From assembly GCA_905221605.1 (NCBI GenBank), contig CAJNDS010002378.1:360001-396131 (forward strand): a stretch of 36,131 nucleotides of DNA, read 5' to 3'. Under the pieces are notes generated by a model that was given only the letters and a program-made list of their open reading frames with translations, had not been told where the DNA came from and made no database searches. The position numbers and the translations under genes were made by a program. Positions 17,988 through 29,310 of this stretch are shown here, piece after piece. Source of the stretch: Symbiodinium natans (Eukaryota > Sar > Dinophyceae > Suessiales > Symbiodiniaceae). The first letter of the stretch is position 1. Each line of letters starts with the position of its first letter.

Positions 17988-20900
17988 CTTGGTCTTTCTT
18001 TGTTTCTGCTAGGAGGGGCAAGGACGGATCCTTCTTTGTTGGCCTTGGGATACGCACATTCCGGATCAACACTTCTTCTGCGAGGGTTTTCAAAAGCCGG
18101 TGCAGCACTGAGCGTGTTGGATATGACTCAGTTAGGCTCTCCACTGCTGCCAAGAAGTCCAGCTTGGCTAGAATTTCTGCCGTTGGCACTCGATCCTGTC
18201 AATGCGGAGCCGTTGTTGCCGCCGCATGGATGCTCTCAAGCTGGTAGCATCTCGTCTGTGCCTGATTCTGTGCATTCCGGACCGCCCTTGTCTCTCAGGG
18301 GCGTATCTCGATTAGAAGTGGCCTTATTTGTTCTGGATCTTGTGCACACTGGCCCGTCCTCGTTCTCACGCCACCCTGCTCGAAGCGGATCGTCGCTGCT
18401 GGTGCCAGGTGCCAGCTGCTTGGATTCCTCGCCTTCTGTTCCAGCCGTCTGTGAGTTTGGACTGTCGTCGCCTGTACATGGACTTGCCAGGCTGGACAGT
18501 GCAGCTTTAGCGCCCGATTTCTCATCGCCGGGCTTACCCTCACTGTTGAGAGGAATGGCGTGCGTCGGATTCCTGACGCTGGCTTTGGATTCCGTTGGCT
18601 TGGGCTCCCCATCACCTTCACGAGGTGGCTCACGGTGTGACTCCTTGATGCTGGCACCGAGCTTTGTGCAGTTCGGCTTGCTTGTGCTACTTCACAGCAT
18701 GTCTTGACTAGAGCCCGCGCTTCTAGTTTCGGACTTTGCCAGTCTTGGTTCCTCCTCTTCGTCGAGGGGTGCAGCTCAGCCAGATGTGGCTTCATCGGTT
18801 CTAGATTTGGTGCACTTCGGTCCACCTCCATCCTTACAGTCAGCTGCTTGAATGGAGCTACCACTTTCAATTTCAGACCTTTCGATTCCCGGCTCTCTGC
18901 CGCTGCTCCGCGGAGTTGCCAGGCTAGATCTCCTGTCGTCTGTGGTAGACCTTGTGCACTTCGACCTGCTCCCTCCCTCGAAGGGTCTTGCGTGGCCCGG
19001 CCCAGTGGCTTTTGCTCCTGATCCTGTGCACCCAGACTTGCCATCTCCGTCACAGGGAGTCTCGCGGGCAGGAAGTGTGCTGCCTGCGCCCGACTCCGTG
19101 CATCCTGGTTCCTCATCGTTCTCGCAAGGCCTTACATGACTTGATCTTTCTTTGTTTCTGCTAGGAGGGGCAAGGACGGATCCTTCTTTGTTGGCCTTGG
19201 GATACGCACATCCCGGATCAACACTTCTTCTGAGAGGGTTTTCAAAAGCCGGTGCAGCACTGAGCGTATTGGCTATGACTCAGTTAGGCTCTCCATTGCT
19301 GCCAAGAAGTCCAGCTTGGCTAGAATTTCTGCCGTTGGCACTCGATCCTGTCAATGCGGAGCCGTTGTTGCCGCCGCATGGATGCTCTCAAGCTGGTAGC
19401 ATCTCGTCTGTGCCTGATTCTGTGCATTCCGGACCGCCTTTGTCTCTCAGGGGCGTATCTCGATTAGAAGTGGTCTTGTTTGTTCTGGATCTTGTGCACA
19501 CTGGCCCGTCCTCGTTCTCACGCCACCCTGCTCGAAGCGGATCGTCGCTGCTGGTGCCAGGTGCCAGCTGCTCGGATTCCTCGCCTTCTGTTCCAGGCGT
19601 CTGTGAGTTTGGACTGTCGTCGCCTGTACATGGACTTGCCAGGCTGGACAGTGCAGCTTTAGCGCCCGATTTCTCATCGCCGGGCTTACCCTCACTGTTG
19701 AGAGGAATGGCGTGCGTCGGATTCCTGACGCTGGCTTTGGATTCCGTTGGCTTGGGCTCCCCATCACCTTCACGAGGTGGCTCACGGTGTGACTCCTTGA
19801 TGCTGGCACCGAGCTTTGTGCAGTTCGGCTTGCTTGTGCTACTTCACAGCATGTCTTGACTAGAGCCCGCGCTTCTAGTTTCGGACTTTGCCAGTATTGG
19901 TTCCTCCTCTTCGTCGAGGGGTGCAGCTCAGCCAGATGTGGCTTCATCGGTTCTAGATTTGGTGCACTTCGGTCCACCTCCATCCTTACAGTCAGCTGCT
20001 TGAATGGAGCTACCACTTTCAATTTCAGACCTTTCGATTCCCGGCTCTCTGCCGCTGCTCCGCGGAGTTGCCAGGCTAGATCTCCTGTCGTCTGTGGTAG
20101 ACCTTGTGCACTTCGACCTGCTCCCTCCCTCGAAGGGTCTTGCGTGGCCCGGCCCAGTGGCTTTTGCTCCTGATCCTGTGCACCCAGACTTGCCATCTCC
20201 GTCACAGGGAGTCTCGCGGGCAGGAAGTGTGCTGCCTGCGCCCGACTCCGTGCATCCTGGTTCCTCATCGTTCTCGCAAGGCCTTACATGACTTGGTCTT
20301 TCTTTGTTTCTGCTAGGAGGGGCAAGGACGGATCCTTCTTTGTTGGCCTTGGGATACACGCATCCCGGATCAACACTTCTTCTGAGAGGGTTTTCAAAAG
20401 CCGGTGCAGCACTGAGCGTGTTGGCTATGACTCAGTTAGGCTCTCCACTGCTGCCAAGAAGTCCAGCTTGGCTAGAATTTCTGCCGTTGGCACTCGATCC
20501 TGTCAATGCGGAGCCGTTGTTGCCGCCGCATGGATGCTCTCAAGCTGGTAGCATCTCGTCTGTGCCAGATTCTGTGCATTCCGGACCGCCCTTGTCTCTC
20601 AGGGGCGTATCTCGATTAGAAGTGGTCTTGTTTGTTCTGGATCTTGTGCACACTGGCCCGTCCTCGTTCTCGCGCCACCCTGCTCGAAGCGGATCGTCGC
20701 TGCTGGTGCCAGGTGCCAGCTGCTTGGATTCCTCGCCTTCTGTTCCAGGCGTCTGTGAGTTTGGACTGTCGTCGCCTGTACATGGACTTGCCAGGCTGGA
20801 CAGTGCAGCTTTAGCGCCCGATTTCTCATCGCCGGGCTTACCCTCACTGTTGAGAGGAATGGCGTGCGTCGGATTCCTGACGCTGGCTTTGGATTCCGTT

Positions 20901-23300
20901 GGCTTGGGCTCCCCATCACCTTCACGAGGTGGCTCACGGTGTGACTCCTTGATGCTGGCACCGAGCTTTGTGCAGTTCGGCTTGCTTGTGCTACTTCACA
21001 GCATGTCTTGACTAGAGCCCGCGCTTCTAGTTTCGGACTTTGCCAGTATTGGTTCCTCCTCTTCGTCGAGGGGTGCAGCTCAGCCAGATGTGGCTTCATC
21101 GGTTCTAGATTTGGTGCACTTCGGTCCACCTCCATCCTTACAGTCAGCTGCTTGAATGGAGCTACCACTTTCAATTTCAGACCTTTCGATTCCCGGCTCT
21201 CTGCCGCTGCTCCGCGGAGTTGCCAGGCTAGATCTCCTGTCGTCTGTGGTAGACCTTGTGCACTTCGACCTGCTCCCTCCCTCGAAGGGTCTTGCGTGGC
21301 CCGGCCCAGTGGCTTTTGCTCCTGATCCTGTGCACCCAGACTTGCCATCTCCGTCACAGGGAGTCTCGCGGGCAGGAAGTGTGCTGCCTGCGCCCGACTC
21401 CGTGCATCCTGGTTCCTCATCGTTCTCGCAAGGCCTTACATGACTTGGTCTTTCTTTGTTTCTGCTAGGAGGGGCAAGGACGGATCCTTCTTTGTTGGCC
21501 TTGGGATACACGCATCCCGGATCAACACTTCTTCTGAGAGGGTTTTCAAAAGCCGGTGCAGCACTGAGCGTGTTGGCTATGACTCAGTTAGGCTCTCCAC
21601 TGCTGCCAAGAAGTCCAGCTTGGCTAGAATTTCTGCCGTTGGCACTCGATCCTGTCAATGCGGAGCCGTTGTTGCCGCCGCATGGATGCTCTCAAGCTGG
21701 TAGCATCTCGTCTGTGCCTGATTCTGTGCATTCCGGACCGCCTTTGTCTCTCAGGGGCGTATCTCGATTAGAAGTGGTCTTGTTTGTTCTGGATCTTGTG
21801 CACACTGGCCCGTCCTCGTTCTCACGCCACCCTGCTCGAAGCGGATCGTCGCTGCTGGTGCCAGGTGCCAGCTGCTCGGATTCCTCGCCTTCTGTTCCAG
21901 GCGTCTGTGAGTTTGGACTGTCGTCGCCTGTACATGGACTTGCCAGGCTGGACAGTGCAGCTTTAGCGCCCGATTTCTCATCGCCGGGCTTACCCTCACT
22001 GTTGAGAGGAATGGCGTGCGTCGGATTCCTGACGCTGGCTTTGGATTCCGTTGGCTTGGGCTCCCCATCACCTTCACGAGGTGGCTCACGGTGTGACTCC
22101 TTGATGCTGGCACCGAGCTTTGTGCAGTTCGGCTTGCTTGTGCTACTTCACAGCATGTCTTGACTAGAGCCCGCGCTTCTAGTTTCGGACTTCGCCAGTA
22201 TTAGTTCCTCCTCTTCGTCGAGGGGTGCAGCTCAGCCAGATGTGGCTTCATCGGTTCTAGATTTGGTGCACTTCGGTCCACCTCCATCCTTACAGTCAGC
22301 TGCTTGAATGGAGCTACCACTTTCAATTTCAGACCTTTCGATTCCCGGCTCTCTGCCGCTGCTCCGCGGAGTTGCCAGGCTAGATCTCCTGTCGTCTGTG
22401 GTAGACCTTGTGCATTTCGACCTGCTCCCTCCCTCGAAGGGTCTTGCGTGGCCCGGCCCAGTGGCTTTTGCTCCTGATCCTGTGCACCCAGACTTGCCAT
22501 CTCCGTCACAGGGAGTCTCGCGGGCAGGAAGTGTGCTGCCTGCGCCCGACTCCGTGCATCCTGGTTCCTCATCGTTCTCGCAAGGCCTTACATGACTTGG
22601 TCTTTCTTTGTTTCTGCTAGGAGGGGCAAGGACGGATCCTTCTTTGTTGGCCTTGGGATACACGCATCCCGGATCAACACTTCTTCTGAGAGGGTTTTCA
22701 AAAGCCGGTGCAGCACTGAGCGTGTTGGCTATGACTCAGTTAGGCTCTCCACTGCTGCCAAGAAGTCCAGCTTGGCTAGAATTTCTGCCGTTGGCAGTCG
22801 ATCCTGTCAATGCGGAGCCGTTGTTGCCGCTGCATGGATGCTCTCAAGCTGGTAGCATCTCGTCTGTGCCAGATTCTGTGCATTCCGGACCGCCCTTGTC
22901 TCTCAGGGGCGTATCTCGATTAGAAGTGGCCTTATTTGTTCTGGATCTTGTGCACACTGGCCTGTCCTCGTTCTCACGCAACCCTGCTCGAAGCGGATCG
23001 TCGCCTCTGGTGCCAGGTTTCTGTGATTTTGAACTGTCGTCGCCTGTACATGGACTTGCCAGGCTGGACAGTGCAGCTTTAGCGCCCGATTTCTCATCGC
23101 CGGGCTTACCCTCACTGTTGAGAGGAATGGCGTGCGTCGGATTCCTGACGCTGGCTTTGGATTCCGTTGGCTTGGGCTCCCCATCACCTTCACGAGGTGG
23201 CTCACGGTGTGACTCCTTGATGCTGGCACCGAGCTTTGCGCAGTTCGGCTTGCTTTTGCCACTTCACAGCATGTCTTGACCAGAGCCCGCGCTTCTAGTT
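17742..23300 (+). repeat. HOR array C: 1,152 bp (16 monomers), about 4.8 copies
   Basis: The same sequence returns at 1,152-bp offsets (for example the ATG-like region at 18,000, 19,152, 20,304, 21,456 and 22,608). Each unit carries three TGA stops in the plus frame, 720, 144 and 288 bp apart. The stops are preceded by codons for Gly-Leu-Thr, Ser-Met-Ser and Ser-Ala-Ala. The last copy has a 36-bp deletion near 23,015. Minus-strand frames of 143 and 273 codons recur in each copy but are interrupted at fixed places. Confidence 0.95.
23008..23024 (+). other. 36-bp deletion junction in the last array C copy
   Basis: Compared with the four earlier copies, twelve codons are missing between GTGCCAGG and the TCTGTGA word. 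The deleted segment is bounded by CCAGG on both sides in the full copies, so loss by slippage or exchange between 36-bp half-units fits. Confidence 0.8.
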
Positions 23301-26300
23301 GTAGACCTTGCCAGTCCGGACTCGTTCTCGTTCCTAAGAGGCGCGTCCCAGCCTGATCTTGTCCTGTTGGTTCTGGATGCCTCGCACCTGGGTTCCGTGC
23401 TGTTCCCTCGCAGCTTTGCGCACCCGGGTTCGCCACTTCTTGCGCCCGACGTGGTGCATGCAGACCCGTCTCTGCTGCTGCAGTGTCACGGCTGAGCAGA
23501 TGCCCCTCCGCCCGTTCCCGGCATCTCGCGAGCGGGTCCTTCCGCACTGGCACCTGACTTTACACAGTCGGAGTCACCGTCGTCCCTGCACGGCTGGGCG
23601 CACCTCGGCCCCTCTCCTTCCGTGCTGGGCCTTGCTCATCCGGGATTTCCTACACCGCTGCACGGACTTTCTTGGGTCGGAAGTGTTTCGCTGGTGCTGG
23701 ATCTCGTTCACCTGGACCTCTTCTTGCTTTCGAGAGGTGCTGCCTGGACCGAGCCTGTTTTGTTTGTGCTGCAGGGTGCATCTTTGGATTCATTGCCGTT
23801 TCTACGAAGTGCAGCATGCCTGGACACAGCTTTGCTTGCACTTGATTGTGCTCAGCTAGGGTCCCCTCTGCTGTTGCGGGGGCCATCGCACATGGAGCCT
23901 TCCTTGCCAGCATCAGATCTTGCAGTCTGCAGCTCATCTTTACCTCTGCATTGTTCTGCTCACACTGACTTGGTGTTGTCTGCAACGGGCGTGAGCTGGA
24001 TGGATTCGTCACCTCCAGCGCTGGCTGCCTGTGAGCTCGGACCACCATTGCCTCTGCGCGGGCGTGCAAAGCTTGGCATCTCAGCACTGGCATCAGACTG
24101 CTCGGCACCGGGCCTATCTCTGCTGTTACGAGGGGCAGCGCAGATGGGTTTCCCGCTACTTGTGTCGGACTTTGTTGGCTTGGGCTCCCCATCACCTTTG
24201 CGCAGTGGTTCGCAATGTGACTCCTCCCTGCTGGCATCGAGCCATGTGCAGTCTGGCTTGCCTCTGTCTCTTCACAGTGTGTCCCGGACGGAGTTTGCAC
24301 TTCTTGTGTCGGAAGCTGCCAGTCCAGACTTGTTGTTATTGTTGCGAGGTGGGTCCCAGCCTGATCTTGCCTTGTTGGTTCTGGATGCCTCGCACCTGGG
24401 TTCCGTGCTGTTCCCTCGCAGCTTTGCGCACCCGGGTTCGCCACTTCTTGCGCCCGACGTGGTGCATGCAGACCTGTCTCTGCTGCTGCAGTGTCACGGC
24501 TGAGCAGATGCCCCTCCTCCTGTTCCCGGCATCTCGCGCGCGGGTTCTTCCGCACTGGCACCTGACTTTACACAGTCGGAGTCACCGTCGTCCCTGCACG
24601 GCTGGGCGCACCTCGGCCCCTCTCCTCCAGTGCTGGGCTTTGCTCATCTGGGATTTCCTACACCGCTGCACGGACTTTCTTGGATCGGAAGTGTTCCGCT
24701 GGTGCTGGATCTCGTTCACCTGGACCTCTTCTTGCTTTCGAGAGGTGCTGCCTGGACCGAGCCTGTTTTGTTGGTGCTGCAGGGCGCATCATTGGATTCA
24801 TTGCCGTTTCTACGAAGTGCAGCATGCATGGACACAGCTTTGCTTGCACTTGATTGTGCTCAGCTAGGGTCCCCTCTGCTGTTGCGGGGGCCATCGCACA
24901 TGGAGCCTTCCTTGCCAGCATCAGATCTTGCAGTCTGCAGCTCATCTTTACCTCTGCATTGTTCTGCTCACACTGACTTGGTGTTGTCTGCAACGGGCGT
25001 GAGCTGGATGGATTCGTCACCTCCAGCGCTGGCTGCCTGTGAGCTCGGACCACCATTGCCTCTGCGCGGGCGTGCAAAGCTTGGCATCTCAGCACTGGCA
25101 TCAGACTGCTCGGCACCGGGCCTATCTCTGCTGTTACGAGGGGCAGCGCAGATGGGTTTCCCACTACTTGTGTCGGACTTTGTTGGCTTGGGCTCCCCAT
25201 CACCTTTGCGCAGTGGTTCGCAATGTGACTCCTCGCTGCTGGCATCGAGCCATGTGCAGTCTGGCTTGCCTCTGTCTCTTCACAGTGTGTCCCGGACGGA
25301 GTTTGCACTTCTTGTGTCGGAAGCTGCCAGTCCAGACTTGTTGTTATTGTTGCGAGGTGGGTCCCAGCCTGATCTTGCCTTGTTGGTTCTGGATGCCTCG
25401 CACCTGGGTTCCGTGATGTTGCCTCGCAGCTTTGCGCACCCGGGTTTGCCACTTCTTGCGCCCGACGTGGTGCATGCAGACCCGTCTTTGCTGCTGCAGT
25501 GTCACGGCTGAGCAGATGCCCCTCCTCCTGTTCCCGGCATCTCGCGCGCGGGTTCTTCCGCACTGGCACCTGACTTTACACAGTCGGAGTCACCGTCGTC
25601 CCTGCACGGCTGGGCGCACCTCGGCCCCTCTCCTTCAGTGCTGGGCTTTGCTCATCTGGGATTTCCTACACCGCTGCACGGACTTTCTTGGGTCGGAAGT
25701 GTTCCGCTGGTGCTGGATCTCGTTCACCTGGACTTCTTCTTGCTTTCGAGAGGTGCTGCCTGGACCGAGCCTGCTTTGTTTGTGCTGCAGGGTGCATCTT
25801 TAGATTCATTGCCGTTTCTACGAAGTGCAGCATGCCTGGACACAGCTTTGCTTGCACTTGATTGTGCTCAGCTCGGGTCCCCTCTGCTGTTGCGGGGGTC
25901 ATCGCACATGGAGCCTTCCTTGCCAGCATCAGATCTCGCAGTCTGCAGCTCATCTTTACCTCTGCATTGTTCTGCTCACACTGACTTGGTGTTGTCTGCA
26001 ACGGGCGTGAGCTGGATGGATTCGTTACCTCCAGTACTGGCTGTCTGTGAGCTCGGACCACCGTTGCCTCCTCGCGGGCGTGCAAAGCTTGGCATCTCAG
26101 CACTGGCGTCAGACTGCTCGGCACCGGGCCTATCTCTGCTGTTACGAGGGGCAGCGCAGATGGGTTTCCCGCTACTTGTGTCGGACTTTGTTGGCTTGGG
26201 CTCCCCATCACCTTTGCGCAGTGGTTCGCAATGTGACTCCTCGCTGCTGGCATCGAGCCATGTGCAGTCTGGCTTGCCTCCGTCTCTTCACAGTGTGTCC

Positions 26301-29300
26301 CGGACGGACTTTGCACTTCTTGTGTCGGAAGCTGCCAGTCCAGACTTGTTGTTATTGTTGCGAGGTGGGTCCCAGCCTGATCTTGCCTTGCTGGTTCTGG
26401 ATGCCTCGCACCTGGGTTCCGTGCTGTTCCCTCGCAGCTTTGCGCACCCGGGTTCGCCACTTCTTGCGCCCGACGTGGTGCATGCAGACCTGTCTCTGCT
26501 GCTGCAGTGTCACGGCTGAGCAGATGCCCCTCCTCCTGTTCCCGGCATCTCGCGCGCGGGTTCTTCCGCACTGGCACCTGACTTTACACAGTCGGAGTCA
26601 CCGTCGTCCCTGCATGGCTGGGCGCACCTCGGCCCCTCTCCTTCAGTGCTGGGCTTTGCTCATCTGGGATTTCCTACACCGCTGCACGGACTTTCTTGGG
26701 TCGGAAGTGTTCCGCTGGTGATGGATCTCGTTCACCTGGACTTCTTCTTGCTTTCGAGAGGTGCTGCCTGGACCGAGCCTGTTTTGTTGGTGCTGCAGGG
26801 TGCATCTTTGGATTTATTGCCGTTTCTACGAAGTGCAGCATGCATGGACACAGCTTTGCTTGCACTTGATTGTGCTCAGCTAGGGTCCCCTCTGCTGTTG
26901 CGGGGGCCATCGCACATGGAGCCTTCCTCGCCAGCATCAGATCTTGCAGTCTGCAGCTCATCTTTACCTCTGCATTGTTCTGCTCACACTGACTTGGTGT
27001 TGTCTGCAACGGGCGTGAGCTGGATGGATTCGTCACCTCCAGCGCTGGCTGCCTGTGAGCTCGGACCACCATTGCCTCTGCGCGGGCGTGCAAAGCTTGG
27101 CATCTCAGCACTGGCATCAGACTGCTCGGCACCGGGCCTATCTCTGCTGTTACGAGGGGCAGCGCAGATGGGTTTCCCGCTACTTGTGTCGGACTTTGTT
27201 GGCTTGGGCTCCCCATCACCTTTGCGCAGTGGTTCGCAATGTGACTCCTCGCTGCTGGCATCGAGCCATGTGCAGTCTGGCTTGCCTCTGTCTCTTCACA
27301 GTGTGTCCCGGACAGACTTTGCACTTCTTGTGTCGGAAGCTGCCAGTCCAGACTTGTTGTTATTGTTGCGAGGTGGGTCCCAGCCTGATCTTGCCTTGTT
27401 GGTTCTGGATGCCTCGCACCTGGGTTCCGTGCTGTTCCCTCGCAGCTTTGCGCACCCGGGTTCGCCACTTCTTGCGCCCGACGTGGTGCATGCAGACCTG
27501 TCTCTGCTGCTGCAGTGTCACGGCTGAGCAGATGCCCCTCCTCCTGTTCCCGGCATCTCGCGCGCGGGTTCTTCCGCACTGGCACCTGACTTTACACAGT
27601 CGGAATCACCGTCGTCCCTGCACGGCTGGGCGCACCTCAGCCCCTCTCCTTCAGTGCTGGGCTTTGCTCATCTGGGATTTCCTACACCGCTGCACGGACT
27701 TTCTTGGGTCGGAAGTGTTTCGCTGGTGATGGATCTCGTTCACCTGGACTTCTTCTTGCTTTCGAGAGGTGCTGCTTGGACCGAGCCTGTTTTGTTTGTG
27801 CCGCAGGGTGCATCATTGGATTCATTTCCGCTTCTACAAAGTGCAGCTTGCATGGACGCGTCCCTGCCTGCATCAGATCTTGCCGTCTACAGCTCATCTT
27901 TACCGCTGCAGTGTTCTGCTCACACTGACCTGGTGTTGTCTGCAACGGGCGTGAGCTGGATGGATTCGTTACCTCCAGTGCTGGCTGCCTGTGAGCTCGG
28001 ACCACCATTGCCTCTGCGCGGGCGTGCAAAGCTTGGCATCTCAGCACTGGCATCAGACTGCTCGGCACCGGGCCTATCTCTGCTGTTACGAGGGGCAGCG
28101 CAGATGGGTTTCCCGCTACTTGTGTCGGACTTTGTTGGCTTGGGCTCCCCATCACCTTTGCGCAGTGGTTCGCAATGTGACTCCTCGCTGCTGGCATCGA
28201 GCCATGTGCAGTCTGGCTTGCCTCCGTCTCTTCACAGTGTGTCCCGGACGGACTTTGCACTTCTTGTGTCGGAAGCTGCCAGTCCAGACTTGTTGTTATT
28301 GTTGCGAGGTGGGTCCCAGCCTGATCTTGCCTTGCTGGTTCTGGATGCCTCGCACCTGGGTTCCGTGCTGTTCCCTCGCAGCTTTGCGCACCCGGGTTCG
28401 CCACTTCTTGCGCCCGACGTGGTGCATGCAGACCTGTCTCTGCTGCTGCAGTGTCACGGCTGAGCAGATGCCCCTCCTCCTGTTCCCGGCATCTCGCGCG
28501 CGGGTTCTTCCGCACTGGCACCTGACTTTACACAGTCGGAGTCACCGTCGTCCCTGCACGGTTGGGCGCACCTCGGCCCCTCTCCTTCAGTGCTGGGCTT
28601 TGCTCATCTGGGATTCCCCACACCGCTGCACGGACTTGCTTGGATCGGAAGTGTTCCGCTGGTGCTGGATCTCGTTCACATGGACTTCTTCTTGCTTTCG
28701 AGAGGTGCTGCCTGGACCGAGCCTGTTTTGTTTGTGCCGCAGGGTGCATCTTTGGATTCATTGCCGTTTCTACGAAGTGCAGCATGCCTGGACACAGCTT
28801 TGCTTGCACTTGATTGTGCTCAGCTAGGGTCCCCTCTGCTGTTGCGGGGGCCATCACACTCAGAGCCCTCCTTGCCAGCATCAGATCTTGCAGTCTGCAG
28901 CTCATCTTTACCTCTGCATTGTTCTGCTCACACTGACTTGGTGTTGTCTGCAACGGGCGTGAGCTGGATGGATTCGTTACCTCCAGTACTGGCTGCCTGT
29001 GAGCTCGGACTACCATTGCCTCCTCGCGGGCGTGCAAAGCTTGGCATCTCAGCACTGGCATCAGACTGCTCGGCACCGGGCCTATCTCTGCTGTTACGAG
29101 GGGCGGCGCAGATGGGTTTCCTGCTGCTTGTGTCGGACTTTGTTGGCTTGGGCTCCCCATCACCTTTGCGCAGTGGTTCGCAATGTGACTCCTCGCTGCT
29201 GGCATCGAGCCATGTGCAGTCTGGCTTGCCTCCGTCTCTTCACAGTGTGTCCTGGACGGACTTTGCACTTCTTGTGTCGGAAGCTGCCAGTCCAGACTTG

Positions 29301-29310
29301 TTGGTGTTGT
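23301..29310 (+). repeat. HOR array D: 1,008 bp (14 monomers), six copies
   Basis: Landmarks recur at 1,008 bp (23,622; 24,630; 25,638; 26,646; 27,654) and then at 936 bp (28,590), because the fifth copy lacks one 72-bp monomer near 27,856. Each unit has a single TGA in the plus frame, preceded by codons for Cys-His-Gly, giving open runs of about 335 codons. Part of the unit is colinear with array C (for example 24,085-24,340 against 18,505-18,760). A 303-codon minus-strand frame recurs in copies but starts at GTG and is absent as such from the other arrays. Confidence 0.95.
27852..27864 (+). other. 72-bp (one monomer) deletion junction in array D copy 5
   Basis: After the ATGGAC word the copy jumps to GCGTCCCTGCCTGCATC, skipping 24 codons present in the other five copies. 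The neighbouring bases of this copy carry several private substitutions (about 27,815-27,910), so it is the most diverged D copy. Confidence 0.8.

Noticed and set aside
23650-28521. 303-codon minus-strand frames in every array D copy
   Set aside because: They start at GTG, recur only because the DNA is repeated, and are not open in arrays A or F in the same register. The plus frame is the only one whose stops are confined to one column.
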